A DNA stretch of 32,805 bases from HyVt-337 sp964428895 (lineage in GTDB: Bacteria > Planctomycetota > Phycisphaerae > SM23-33), in NCBI GenBank assembly GCA_964428895.1, contig CAYRZU010000034.1, positions 1 through 32,805 on the forward strand. Direction: 5' to 3'. Below the pieces are notes generated by a model, which was not told where the DNA came from, did not search any database, and worked only from the letters and a program-made list of their open reading frames with translations. Positions within the stretch are counted from its first letter, which is position 1. The number at the start of each line of letters is the position of its first letter. Below, in pieces: positions 7,610 through 16,030 of the stretch. The translations under genes and the position numbers were made by a program.

Positions 7610-9223
7610 CTACCCGCGATCATTCGCATCCGGCAAGGGAGGCAGTTCGAGGGCGTGGGCTTCGGTGACGAAGTCGATGGCGCGGATTTGCTCCATCACT
7701 TCCGGCGTGGGGGCGGTATCGAGGTTCAGGCCCACCACCGCCACGCCCTCGGACATCCGCGAGACGGTCATGTCGGCGATGTTGATGCCCGCGTCGCCGA
7801 AGGTCGCGCCGTAATGGCCGATCACGCCGGGGCGGTCCTTGTTGAACAGAATCGCCACGTGGCCTTCGGGCTTGAGTTCCATGCGGTAGCCGTCCAGGCT
7901 GGTGATGCGGGGGTAGCGGTCGTCGAGGACCGTCCCGCAGCCGCGGCGGGCGACCTGGTCGGTCTGCACGGTCACTTCCATCATGTTGGTGAACTCGCGA
8001 GACGTCTCGCAGGTGCTGGTGACGACCTCGATCTGTCGCTCCTTGGCCAACACCGGCGCGTTGACGACGTTGACCGGCACGTTGAACCGGGGGGAAAGGA
8101 ACCCCACCAGCAAGTGCGTGGTGATGGGCGCGACGTTCATCGAGGCGATCTCGCCGCAGTAGCTAACCTCGACCTTCATCAGCGCGCCTTGCGTAACGGC
8201 TGACAGGATCGTACCCAGTCGCTCGGCCAGTTGCGTAAACGGGCGAATCGATTCCGGCAAGGCCCCATCGAAGCCGGGAGCGTTGACGGCGTTGCGGACC
8301 TCTTGGCCCCGAAGCGCGGCGACCAGTTCCTTGGCGGCGTCGACGGCGACCTGCTCCTGAGCTTCCTCCGTGGAGGCCCCCAGATGCGGCACGGCCAACA
8401 CGTTGGGGTGATCGATCAGCCGACGATGCACGTTGGAGGCCGGCGGCTCGGCGGTGTAAACGTCCAAGGCGGCCCCGGCAACCTGACCGGCCTCGAGCGC
8501 GTCGGCCAGCGCCGCTTCATCGATGATGCCACCCCGAGCGGCATTGATCAGTCGCACGGACGACTTCATCTGGGCGATCTGGGCAGCGCCGATCATCCCG
8601 AGCGTTTCCTCGCTAGCGGGAACGTGCACGGTGATGTAGTCGGCCTGCTTGCACAGGGCTCCCAGATCCTGCAACACCGTGAAGCCCGTCTGGGCGTGCG
8701 GGGGGAAGTACGGATCGAAACCGATCACTCGCATTTCCATGGCCATGGCTCGTTCGGCGACGGCCTGGCCGATGCGACCCAGGCCGATCACGCCCAGCGT
8801 CTTGCCGGCCAGTTGCGTGCCCTGGAACGGTTTACGATCCCACTGGCCGGCTTTGAGAGAGGCGTTGGCGGGCGATATCTTCCGGGATAGCGCCATCATC
8901 AGTGTGATGGCCAATTCGGCAGTGGAGATGGTGTTGGCGTCGGGCGTGTTCATCACCAACACGCCCCGGGCGGTCGCTTCGAGAAGGTCGATATTGTCGA
9001 CCCCCACGCCCGCCCGGGCAATGGCCCGCAACTTCGGCGCCGCGGCCAACACCTCGGCCGTCACCTTCGCGCCGCTGCGGACGATCATGCCATCGCAGTC
9101 GCCGGCGATCTTGGCCAATTCATCCGGGGCCAGGCCCGGCTGGACGTCGACTTCAACGTCCGTCTGCGACTCAAGCCATTCGATCCCCGCCGACGACAGT
9201 TTGTCCGCCACTAGCACCTTCAT
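7610..9223 (-). CDS. serA: D-3-phosphoglycerate dehydrogenase
   Basis: SerA oxidises 3-phosphoglycerate to 3-phosphohydroxypyruvate with NAD+, the first step of serine synthesis. The 537-aa protein is the long form. The split substrate domain holds ARAGVGVDNID (69-79). The NAD-binding domain carries GVIGLGRIGQ (144-153), and the catalytic residues are Arg230 (NAARGG), Glu259 (AEPP) and His280 (PHLGAST). An intervening allosteric substrate-binding-like region is followed by a C-terminal ACT domain (about 450-525, FNKDRPGVIGHYG), the usual serine-feedback site. AGGAG precedes the ATG. Only 9 bp separate it from the upstream aminotransferase gene, so the first two steps of serine synthesis are probably co-transcribed. 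Confidence 0.97.
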   Translation of the reverse strand: MKVLVADKLSSAGIEWLESQTDVEVDVQPGLAPDELAKIAGDCDGMIVRSGAKVTAEVLAAAPKLRAIARAGVGVDNIDLLEATARGVLVMNTPDANTISTAELAITLMMALSRKISPANASLKAGQWDRKPFQGTQLAGKTLGVIGLGRIGQAVAERAMAMEMRVIGFDPYFPPHAQTGFTVLQDLGALCKQADYITVHVPASEETLGMIGAAQIAQMKSSVRLINAARGGIIDEAALADALEAGQVAGAALDVYTAEPPASNVHRRLIDHPNVLAVPHLGASTEEAQEQVAVDAAKELVAALRGQEVRNAVNAPGFDGALPESIRPFTQLAERLGTILSAVTQGALMKVEVSYCGEIASMNVAPITTHLLVGFLSPRFNVPVNVVNAPVLAKERQIEVVTSTCETSREFTNMMEVTVQTDQVARRGCGTVLDDRYPRITSLDGYRMELKPEGHVAILFNKDRPGVIGHYGATFGDAGINIADMTVSRMSEGVAVVGLNLDTAPTPEVMEQIRAIDFVTEAHALELPPLPDANDRG

Positions 9224-9232
9224 CGTGCGCTC

Positions 9233-10369
9233 CTATCGCCAGTCGCCCAGCACCTTGCTCGCCGCGGCCACGCCCGAACCGACCTCGACCGCCACGCCGC
9301 AATCGACCAGCGTGTGTTCGATCATACCGATCAGCCCCAGCGTCTCCAGCGGATCGATGTAGCCCATGTGCGAGACCCGGAAGGCTTTGTCCTTCAGTTC
9401 ATTCTGCCCGCCGGCGACCGACGCGCCGTACCGGTCCTTAAGTGTTCCGCGGAACTGCTTGTCGGAAACGCCGTCCGGTAAAAGGATCGCTGTGACGCTA
9501 TCGGACGGCTGTTGGCTGAACACATTCATCCCCAGCGCCTCGCAGGCCGACCGGAATGCGCGCGCCAGGCAGGCCGTTCGCGCCCAGATGGTTTCGATGC
9601 CGATCTCGTTGATCATCCCCACCGCCACTTCCGCCGCTCGAACCAGACTGACCGAGGCGGTGTAGGGCGTGTCGTTCTTGGCCATCGATTTGCGGTAGGC
9701 TTTAAGGTCCAGGTAGACCCCGGGCGCATCGATCTGGTCAATCACAGCCCACGCCTTGTCGGACACACTGACGAACGCCAACCCCGGGGGAAGCATCAGC
9801 GCCTTCTGGCTCCCGGTGACCACGATGTCGACGCCCCACTCGTCGGTCTTGAGGGGCAGCGTGCCGGCCGACGTAATGCAATCGGCGATCAGGACCGCGT
9901 CGGTCTTGCCGACCTCGGCCGCGATGGCCTGAAGGTCGCAGGACGTCGCGGTGGACGTCTCGCTGTGGACGACCACGACCGATCCGTACTCGCCCGTGGC
10001 CAACTTCTCAGCCACCAGCTTCGGACACAACCCCGTGCCCCAGTCGAGCTTCACCTCATCGACGTCCAACCCGTAGAGTCGGCCGATCTTGACCCATCGC
10101 TCGCCGAACTTGCCGCCGTCGGCGATCAGGGCCTTGGCGCCGCGCGGACAAGCGCAAGCGATGGCCGCTTCCATGCCCGCCGTCCCGCTGCCGACAATCG
10201 TCAGCACGTCGTTGGCGGTCTGGAGGATTTGCTTCAGCCCGTCGTTGACGCGCCCGAGCATGGCGCGGAAGGGCTCGGTCCGATGATGAAACATCGGTTC
10301 GGCCAGTGCGTTGAGCACTTGCGGTGGGACCTCGGTGGGTCCCGGCGTGAACAGACGCTTCTTGATCAT
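9233..10369 (-). CDS. class V PLP-dependent aminotransferase (serine/alanine-glyoxylate type)
   Basis: This 378-aa class V aminotransferase resembles serine-pyruvate/alanine-glyoxylate aminotransferases. Seen motifs are FTPGPTEVPP (7-16), VGSGTAGMEAAI (59-70), VHSETST (134-140), a LIADCITSAG segment with the PLP-binding Asp163, and VTGSQKALMLPPG with the expected Schiff-base Lys189. It is the promoter-proximal gene of a two-gene unit with serA. In bacteria lacking the classical SerC, enzymes of this group next to serA are thought to supply phosphoserine aminotransferase activity. That assignment here is inferred from context. GGAG lies about 6 bases ahead of the ATG. Confidence 0.88.
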   Translation of the reverse strand: MIKKRLFTPGPTEVPPQVLNALAEPMFHHRTEPFRAMLGRVNDGLKQILQTANDVLTIVGSGTAGMEAAIACACPRGAKALIADGGKFGERWVKIGRLYGLDVDEVKLDWGTGLCPKLVAEKLATGEYGSVVVVHSETSTATSCDLQAIAAEVGKTDAVLIADCITSAGTLPLKTDEWGVDIVVTGSQKALMLPPGLAFVSVSDKAWAVIDQIDAPGVYLDLKAYRKSMAKNDTPYTASVSLVRAAEVAVGMINEIGIETIWARTACLARAFRSACEALGMNVFSQQPSDSVTAILLPDGVSDKQFRGTLKDRYGASVAGGQNELKDKAFRVSHMGYIDPLETLGLIGMIEHTLVDCGVAVEVGSGVAAASKVLGDWR

Positions 10370-10484
10370 TAATCTATCTCCAGCAAGGCAAGCCCGGCGT
10401 AGGGGCCACCGTCATCATACGGCCGGCCGGCCCGGTGCGTCCATGGGGGCAATCCCTCTAGGTGCACCGATGGCGCCGCTACCG

Positions 10485-10490
10485 TATAAT
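10485..10490 (+). promoter_or_regulatory. possible -10 box upstream of the exported protein gene
   Basis: A perfect TATAAT lies 25 bases ahead of the ATG at 10516, in the gap between divergent genes. No good -35 element is seen at the expected distance, so this is a weak call. Confidence 0.35.
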
Positions 10491-10515
10491 CGGCCCGCAA
10501 CAAAGGCGAATTCAA

Positions 10516-11799
10516 ATGCTTAGGAATATACTGGCGGGCGTTATCACACTGGCCGCAGCCCCCGCTTTCGGCCAGGCCGAGCCGACAACCCAACCCGAGC
10601 CGATCCGCGTGGTCGTGCTGGACTTCCTCGGCCCGGACGGCGACGGTGCAGCCATGGCCGACAGCCTGCGACTCAAGCTGGCCAGGCAGGACGGCTGGGA
10701 CGTCGTCGATCCGATCACCACCAAGCGACTGCTGGCGATCATACGCACCGACCTGCCGCCGCGGGGCGACCCGCGCCCCCTGCTCAAGGCGGCCAATGCA
10801 TCCATGATCGTCTGGGGCCAGGTCACCCGCTCGGCCTCGGGGGTGACCGTCGGGGTTACCACGTCGGCCCCACCGGACCAAGCCGTCTCGACCGTCCACA
10901 CCGACCCCACCGAGCGATGGCGAGCCGTCATCGCCGGTAAGATCGTCGATGAGATTACCGGCCAGCCTCGCTGGGCCCCGCCCGAGCTGGATGCCGAAGC
11001 CGAGCCGACGGCTGAGGAGTTTGGCCCCGTTCTCAACGCCGCGGCTGACTTTGAAGACCCCACCTCCGGCTGGGACGCCGCCGACAACGTGGCGATCTTC
11101 TACGAACGGTCGGACGATGACCGCGGCGGCGTCTTGCGCGTCAAGACCGACCTGAAGCGCGAGCCCTACCTGGCGTACCGGCAGGCGCTGAAGACGGGCC
11201 AGGCCGATCCGGCCGAGCCGCCAACGATCAAGGAGGACAAATCTTTCACCTCGCTGGCCGGCGTGGAAGGCGTCCACGTTCGCAGCGCCTGGATCCGGGC
11301 CACGCCCGGGCAGCGGTATTGGCTGACGGCCGACATCCAAGGCCAAGCCAACGAAGCGTTCTTTCCGCGCATCTTCGTCAAAGGTTTCCTCGCCGATTAC
11401 GACGCCGTCAACGGCCTGCACGGGCGATCCATGCGGGAGCGAGGGTTGACCCCCAAGAGTTTCGCCGCCCTCTCGCAAGCCGAGCGAAAACAGATTGTCG
11501 CCGACGATGTCGCCCAGCACCCCGAACGCTACCGTCGCGAATGCTATCGCTGGTACCTGGCCTGCCGGGTGCGAGACCGCGGGTGGCAGCGGTTCGCCGA
11601 GCCTTTCCCCCCTCGCGGCGGCCTACCGGACAACGTTCAATGGCTGCGAATCGACATCTATTGCTATTGGCCCCCTGGCGAATACGTCATCGACAACGTC
11701 GGCCTCTACGCCGACCCGCGTCAAACCGCGCCGCTCCCTGAAGAAAAACCCCGCACCCCCGGCGTGACCCGTCAGCCCAAGGACCGGCACGACCATTGA
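10516..11799 (+). CDS. exported protein: TolB/CsgG-like N-terminal region plus jelly-roll-like C-terminal half
   Basis: The 427-aa protein begins MLRNILAGVITLAAAPAFG, a signal peptide with probable cleavage after AFG, then a TTQP linker. Residues about 30-145 (IRVVVLDFLG, a DGWDVVDP segment, then NASMIVWGQVT) follow the pattern of TolB/CsgG-type N-terminal domains found in envelope proteins. Residues about 175-415 look like a beta-sandwich ligand-binding module: DFEDPTSGWD, WIRATPGQRYWLTADI, WQRFAEPFPP and YVIDNVGLYADP resemble carbohydrate-binding or CenC-type domains. The end is Pro/Lys/Arg-rich. Location is likely periplasm or surface. The start at 10516 is chosen for the signal peptide and an AAAGG site. 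I do not recognise an exact family. Confidence 0.7.
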   Translation: MLRNILAGVITLAAAPAFGQAEPTTQPEPIRVVVLDFLGPDGDGAAMADSLRLKLARQDGWDVVDPITTKRLLAIIRTDLPPRGDPRPLLKAANASMIVWGQVTRSASGVTVGVTTSAPPDQAVSTVHTDPTERWRAVIAGKIVDEITGQPRWAPPELDAEAEPTAEEFGPVLNAAADFEDPTSGWDAADNVAIFYERSDDDRGGVLRVKTDLKREPYLAYRQALKTGQADPAEPPTIKEDKSFTSLAGVEGVHVRSAWIRATPGQRYWLTADIQGQANEAFFPRIFVKGFLADYDAVNGLHGRSMRERGLTPKSFAALSQAERKQIVADDVAQHPERYRRECYRWYLACRVRDRGWQRFAEPFPPRGGLPDNVQWLRIDIYCYWPPGEYVIDNVGLYADPRQTAPLPEEKPRTPGVTRQPKDRHDH

Positions 11800-11819
11800 C
11801 TCCGCCGTAACGGGCCCAT

Positions 11820-11847
11820 TTGAAATCCCGCGCCGAATCCGTATGAT
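11820..11847 (+). promoter_or_regulatory. sigma70-type promoter for the aldo/keto reductase pair
   Basis: TTGAAA (11820-11825) and TATGAT (11842-11847) are 16 bases apart, 30 bases ahead of the first ATG. It would drive both aldo/keto reductase genes. Confidence 0.6.
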
Positions 11848-11877
11848 AGGGGTTTCGCACCTTCACGGAGACGTAGG

Positions 11878-13005
11878 ATGATCTACCGCAGACTGGGACG
11901 AACGGACCTGAAGGTCTCGCAACTGGGCTTTGGCGCCATGCGCCTGCCGATGACCGAAGACGGCTCGGCCGTCGATACCGACAAGACCGTGGCCATGATG
12001 CATCGCGCGTTCGAGGCGGGCGTCAACTATGTCGACTCGGCCGTTTTCTACTGCAAGGCCGACAGCCAGCGCGCCGTCGGCGAGGCCATCCAAGGTTGGC
12101 GAGACAAACTGATCGTCTCGACCAAGAACCACTACTACGAGGAGGATGAATCGGCGTGGTGGCAGAACTTGGAGGACTCCCTGCGTCTGCTGCAGGTCGA
12201 CTGCATCGACATCTACAACCAGCACGGCATGAGTTGGGAGCGGTTCACCCGCGATTATGAGCCGCGCGTCTACAACTGGGTCCGCAAAGCTCAGGACCAA
12301 GGGCTGATCCGCCACATCTGCTGCAGCTTCCACGACAATTGCGAGGCGATGATCAAGCTGGTCGACAGTGACCTCTTCTCGGCCATGACCGTCCAATACA
12401 ACCTGATCGACCAGTCCCTGGCTGAGGGAATCACCCACGCCCACGCCAAGGACATCGGCGTGGTGGTCATGGGCCCGATCGGCGGGGGCATGCTGGGCGA
12501 GAATAGCCAGGTCCTCAGCGGCCTGCTGCCGGGCATCAAGAGCACGGCGGAGATGGCATTGCGATTCGTGCTGAGCAACCCGAACGTGTCGCTGGCGATC
12601 TCGGGCATGAACGAAATGGAGCAGGTCGAAGAGAACCTCGCCGTCGCGACCGACGGCCGCATCCTGACCGCCGACGACCTCGCCGCCATCGAGGCGCGAA
12701 TGGGCGACCTGAAAGGCATGGCCGACCTGTACTGCACCTACTGCAATTACTGCCAGCCCTGTCCGGCCGAAGTCGCCATCCCCGAGGTCTTCCATAAATA
12801 CAATCGCGGACGAGTCTATGGCCTGTGGAGCGCCGCCCGGAAAGGTTACGCCCAGATCGGGTCGTTCCAGGGAGACACCCGCAAGCAGGCCGATGCCTGC
12901 ACCGATTGCGGCGAATGCGAGGACAAGTGCCCGCAGAACATCCCCATCCGAAAGCAACTGGCCGAAGCCCACGAGATCCTGGTTACCCAATCGCCCAGCA
13001 AGTAA
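11878..13005 (+). CDS. aldo/keto reductase with C-terminal double [4Fe-4S] domain (first copy)
   Basis: The 375-aa protein joins an aldo/keto reductase TIM barrel to a ferredoxin-like C-terminus. The AKR tetrad is visible: Asp53 and Tyr58 (YVDSAVFY), Lys83 (STKNHY) and His116 (NQHG). The C-terminal domain has Cys286/289/292/295 (CTYCNYCQPC) and Cys341/344/347/351 (CTDCGECEDKC), enough for two [4Fe-4S] clusters. Family members are widespread in anaerobes and are thought to couple NAD(P)H and ferredoxin-like electron flow to carbonyl reduction, but substrates are mostly unknown. It is followed after 13 bp by a second, divergent homologue. A promoter (TTGAAA/TATGAT) precedes it. Confidence 0.92.
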   Translation: MIYRRLGRTDLKVSQLGFGAMRLPMTEDGSAVDTDKTVAMMHRAFEAGVNYVDSAVFYCKADSQRAVGEAIQGWRDKLIVSTKNHYYEEDESAWWQNLEDSLRLLQVDCIDIYNQHGMSWERFTRDYEPRVYNWVRKAQDQGLIRHICCSFHDNCEAMIKLVDSDLFSAMTVQYNLIDQSLAEGITHAHAKDIGVVVMGPIGGGMLGENSQVLSGLLPGIKSTAEMALRFVLSNPNVSLAISGMNEMEQVEENLAVATDGRILTADDLAAIEARMGDLKGMADLYCTYCNYCQPCPAEVAIPEVFHKYNRGRVYGLWSAARKGYAQIGSFQGDTRKQADACTDCGECEDKCPQNIPIRKQLAEAHEILVTQSPSK

Positions 13006-13018
13006 GGACACACACACC

Positions 13019-14122
13019 GTGCTGAAACGCTCCTACGGACAGACCGGCAAAGACATCACCGCCATCGGCTTCGGCGGCATGCGATTTGACCCCGCCATGG
13101 ACATTGACGCCAAAGCCGAGGTCGTGGTCCACGCCTACAGCAAGGGCATCAACTACTTCGACACCGCCCCCGGCTACGGCGATAGCGAGGATGTTTTCGG
13201 CGTCGCCTTCGAACAGATGGATCGCAGCCAGTTCTACGTGTCGACCAAGTCCAACAAGTCCGATCCGGCCGAGCTGCGGGCCGACCTGGAAACGTCCATG
13301 AAACGAATGGGCGTGGACTGCATCGATTTCTTCCACATCTGGTGGGTGGTCACGTTGGAGGATTGGCAAAGTCGTGTCGACGGCGGGGCCGTGGCCGAGG
13401 CCTTCAAGATGAAGGAAGAGGGACTGGTCAACCATGTGACGGTCTCCAGCCACCTGCACGGCGAGGGCATCGCCCAGGTGCTTTCCGAGGCGCCCTTCGA
13501 GGGGGTGCTACTGGGTTACTGCGCCATCAACTTTCCTTTCCGTGACGCCGCCGTCACCGCCGCCGGCCAGAAGGGCCTGGGCGTGGTGACCATGAACCCC
13601 CTATCCGGCGGCGTGATCCCCCGGAACCCGGACCGATTCGACTTTCTCCGCGAGGAAGGCGATCCCTCGGTGGTCTCGGCCGCACTCCGATTCAACCTGT
13701 CCAACCCCTACATCACCGCGGCGCTGGTGGGCTGTACCACCAAGCAGCACGTCGATGAGGCTTGCGCCGCGGTCGAAGACTTCGCCCCCCACGATGCCGC
13801 CCACGTCCAGCAGATCCGCGAGAAGATCGAGGAGCGGTTCGACGGCATCTGCACCGGCTGCGGCTACTGCCTGCCCTGCCCGAAGGAACTGGAAATCCCC
13901 AAATACATGGACGCTTACGACCAGGGCACGCTGCTGGACGATATGGCGGTGGTAACCACCCGCCTGAAGATGCACTGGAAGCTACCGGTCGACCAGGTCC
14001 TTCAATGCACCCAATGCGGCCAGTGCGAAAAGAAGTGCACCCAGCACCTGCCCATCACGCGGCGGCTGGAAGACGTCTACCAGGCCGTCCAGGACAACCC
14101 CGAGGGCAGCGGCATCGTCTGA
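13019..14122 (+). CDS. aldo/keto reductase with C-terminal double [4Fe-4S] domain (second copy)
   Basis: The 367-aa product is a paralogue of the preceding gene. It has the tetrad Asp48, Tyr53 (YFDTAPGY), Lys77 (VSTKSN) and His106 (FFHIW), and Cys278/281/284/287 plus Cys330/333/336/340 for two [4Fe-4S] clusters. The start is the GTG at 13019. It aligns with the first copy's N-terminus, and AAGG lies about 10 bases ahead; the longer frame back to 12818 overlaps the first gene and is rejected. Sequence divergence from the first copy is high, so they probably differ in substrate or form a heteromer rather than being a recent duplication. The stop is 3 bp from the convergent PPC-domain gene. Confidence 0.92.
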   Translation: MLKRSYGQTGKDITAIGFGGMRFDPAMDIDAKAEVVVHAYSKGINYFDTAPGYGDSEDVFGVAFEQMDRSQFYVSTKSNKSDPAELRADLETSMKRMGVDCIDFFHIWWVVTLEDWQSRVDGGAVAEAFKMKEEGLVNHVTVSSHLHGEGIAQVLSEAPFEGVLLGYCAINFPFRDAAVTAAGQKGLGVVTMNPLSGGVIPRNPDRFDFLREEGDPSVVSAALRFNLSNPYITAALVGCTTKQHVDEACAAVEDFAPHDAAHVQQIREKIEERFDGICTGCGYCLPCPKELEIPKYMDAYDQGTLLDDMAVVTTRLKMHWKLPVDQVLQCTQCGQCEKKCTQHLPITRRLEDVYQAVQDNPEGSGIV

Positions 14123-14125
14123 GGA

Positions 14126-14581
14126 TCAGGCGCTCTTGCCGGCCGCCAGCGTCAGCAGTTTCAGTGCGAATTGCGGGTCGAGTGCCCGGCTGGCCCGAAC
14201 GCCCAGCAACTCAACGATCACGATCTCCAGCACACAGAAGACGTTCGCCCCCCCGCGTGGGCAGCCGGCCATAACTTCCTCGCCCCGCCCGATGGCCCCG
14301 TGCAAGTGAAGCTTCGGCCCTTCGTCATCTGAGAAGATCGTGCCCACGCCGGCAATCTCGCGGGCGTCGGAGAACTCACGCATCATGGGCGTGAGTGTCT
14401 CGGCGTCGGCGTCTTCCGGGCCGACCACCACCTTCCCGCTCCGCAGGCCGCCGACCACAATGGCCATGCCGCTGGCTACCCCCTCCTTGGTAGCGATGGA
14501 TTCGATGCCGGCGTAGACGTCCTCGCCGTCGAAGCCCCGCGCCACGATCACCCGCCCGATCTTCCCGACGTCGTAGTCCAT
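14126..14581 (-). CDS. PPC-domain (DUF296) protein
   Basis: The 151-aa protein matches the PPC/DUF296 fold. It shows a beta-rich start (DYDVGKIGRVIVARGFDGED), an internal Gly-rich loop (AIVVGGLRSGKVVVG) and KLHLHGAIGRGEEVMAGCP, the histidine-containing core motif (H-x-H) of these trimeric proteins. In plants PPC domains occur in AT-hook DNA-binding proteins; the bacterial single-domain forms have no settled function. The ATG at 14581 is favoured by GGGAG immediately upstream; the longer frame to 14641 would overlap the terminator hairpin of the next gene. No partner gene is obvious. Confidence 0.85.
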   Translation of the reverse strand: MDYDVGKIGRVIVARGFDGEDVYAGIESIATKEGVASGMAIVVGGLRSGKVVVGPEDADAETLTPMMREFSDAREIAGVGTIFSDDEGPKLHLHGAIGRGEEVMAGCPRGGANVFCVLEIVIVELLGVRASRALDPQFALKLLTLAAGKSA

Positions 14582-14598
14582 AACCCACTCCCGGCTGT

Positions 14599-14638
14599 CA
14601 AAACAACTGCGGCGGCGCGAGTGGGCGCCGCCGCAGTT
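14599..14638 (-). terminator. intrinsic terminator of the FlgT-like envelope gene
   Basis: A perfect 14-bp inverted repeat (14605-14618 with 14625-14638, 6-base loop) is followed on the minus strand by GTTTTG. It lies 20 bases after the stop of the FlgT-like gene and before the PPC gene. Confidence 0.8.
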
Positions 14639-14658
14639 CATCGGGCGAATCGCTGCGC

Positions 14659-15762
14659 CTAGCGGAGCTCCGCCCGAATGACATTCTGCGAAACGTTGGT
14701 CACCTTGAGGCTCTTGATTTCCTTGGCGATCACGCGGGCGAGCTTCTTGGCCGGCATGTCGGTTTCCAGTTCGATCTCGGCCAGTGGGTCGTTGTATTCG
14801 CTGTCGACGGCTGTGATCTGCTCCAGGGCCTCTAAGGCCTCCTCAAGCTCCATCAGTTGATCGAAGTCGATGCCCTCGATCACGAGCTTGGCGCTATTGA
14901 GGCCGCCCAAGGCGTCGCGCCAGAAGGTGAGGATATCTCGTTGGACAGTCGGGCCGAGATCGTCGCCCAGGCCCGCCAGGGCCTTCTTGGCCGCTAACCG
15001 GGCCGCCCGGTCGTTGGTGAAGGTCCGCCCATTCCGGCTGCTCATCAGTTCGGCGGTATCGGATCGATAACACTTGATGTCGCCGTCGGCGCCGTAGCGG
15101 AACAGTCGCACGCCGTAAGCCTGCCCGGCCTGGCCGGGCGAGGCGCTGGTCGAGCCCGTGATGAACAGTTGGGCCCCGAACTTCTGGGCGATCGCCTGGA
15201 TGACCTCCGGCTTGTCGGCCAGGACGGCCGCGGCGACGTCCTTCTTCTCGATGGCCGACAGTTGGTCCTTATTGACCAGCTTGAAGCCACTTTCCAGCAG
15301 CAGCCCTTCGATCCGCGTTTGGACGGTGGAATCGTCCTGGGTGTTCCCGTCGATGGTCTCGGTGATGGCGACCATGATCTTGGGCCGGCCCATACGGTCC
15401 AGCAGGTCCTTGACCACGCCCCAGGTGTCCTGGATGCCTTGAACGGAGACCACCGCCTTAACCCGGACCTCCCAGGTGCCCTCAACGGGATTCTCCTTGG
15501 CCGAGAGGACCTGGCGACTCTGGACGAAGCCCGCCGACCGGACCAGCACCGTGTCACGGATCAGGGCGAAGTCCTTGGACTCCGACTGGGAGTAGATGAA
15601 GGTCCCGGCAGCCTCTTCAACGGCCTTTCGCAAGGCGTCGTTGACGGCTTCATCCTTGCTCATTCCCATGCCGGTAACGGTGACTTCCTTGGTGTCCTGG
15701 GCCAGTGCTTCGGCCGACAGCAACAGCGCCACCACCACAGCGAACCGAACCATCCTAGCCAT
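14659..15762 (-). CDS. exported FlgT/LPP20-like protein
   Basis: The 367-aa protein has a signal peptide (MARMVRFAVVVALLLSAEALA, cleavage near residue 21). Residues about 25-110 match the FlgT N-terminal/LPP20-like pattern: GMGMSKDEAVNDALRKAVEE, then a Ser/Asp-rich segment and SAGFVQSRQVL. Residues about 127-215 resemble the FlgT middle or CsgG-like domain (RPKIMVAITETID, a KLVNKDQLS segment and FGAQLFITGSTSA). Such proteins sit in the periplasm or outer envelope and act in surface-structure assembly, but no flagellar genes are nearby, so a flagellar role is not claimed. GAAGG precedes the ATG. It is the last gene of a three-gene minus-strand cluster of envelope proteins. Confidence 0.75.
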   Translation of the reverse strand: MARMVRFAVVVALLLSAEALAQDTKEVTVTGMGMSKDEAVNDALRKAVEEAAGTFIYSQSESKDFALIRDTVLVRSAGFVQSRQVLSAKENPVEGTWEVRVKAVVSVQGIQDTWGVVKDLLDRMGRPKIMVAITETIDGNTQDDSTVQTRIEGLLLESGFKLVNKDQLSAIEKKDVAAAVLADKPEVIQAIAQKFGAQLFITGSTSASPGQAGQAYGVRLFRYGADGDIKCYRSDTAELMSSRNGRTFTNDRAARLAAKKALAGLGDDLGPTVQRDILTFWRDALGGLNSAKLVIEGIDFDQLMELEEALEALEQITAVDSEYNDPLAEIELETDMPAKKLARVIAKEIKSLKVTNVSQNVIRAELR

Positions 15763-15789
15763 CACGCGGTTCCTTCTATAACGCCGCAA

Positions 15790-15821
15790 CGCCACCCGCC
15801 CGTCGAAAAGGGCGGGCGGCG
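15790..15821. other. GC-rich stem-loop between two envelope genes
   Basis: A 7-bp stem (15795-15801 with 15810-15816) extended by 4 bp after one mismatch lies in the gap between the 48-residue lipoprotein gene and the FlgT-like gene. No T tract follows on either strand, so it is more likely an mRNA processing or stability hairpin than a terminator. Confidence 0.45.
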
Positions 15822-15858
15822 CCGCAGACTGTTGATTCAATTGATCCGGCGGGGCGGC

Positions 15859-16005
15859 TTACTCCACCACCATCCGCGTCTCGACCGGCATGTCCTTAAC
15901 TTCGGTATGCGTCTCGGTCTCGATTTCGTCTTCACAGCCGCTCAGGGCCGGCAGGGCCAGACACACGGTCAGCAGTGCCAGCGTCAATAGAGCTTTCTTG
16001 AGCAT
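15859..16005 (-). CDS. small lipoprotein (48 aa)
   Basis: This short gene begins MLKKALLTLALLTVCLA and has lipobox LSGC with the lipidated Cys at residue 24. The mature part is only about 25 residues and strongly acidic (CEDEIETETHTEVKD). A strong GAGGAG site lies 8 bases ahead of the ATG. It sits 25 bp after the triple-repeat protein gene and before the FlgT-like gene on the same strand, so it is very probably part of the same envelope operon. No family is recognised. Its charge and size suggest an accessory or anchor subunit for one of the flanking exported proteins, which is inference. Confidence 0.75.
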   Translation of the reverse strand: MLKKALLTLALLTVCLALPALSGCEDEIETETHTEVKDMPVETRMVVE

Positions 16006-16030
16006 GGTCAGTCTCCTCGCCCTCAGGCGA

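Noticed and set aside
12818..13018. N-terminal extension of the second aldo/keto reductase
   Set aside because: It overlaps the first reductase in another frame; the GTG at 13019 aligns with the family start.
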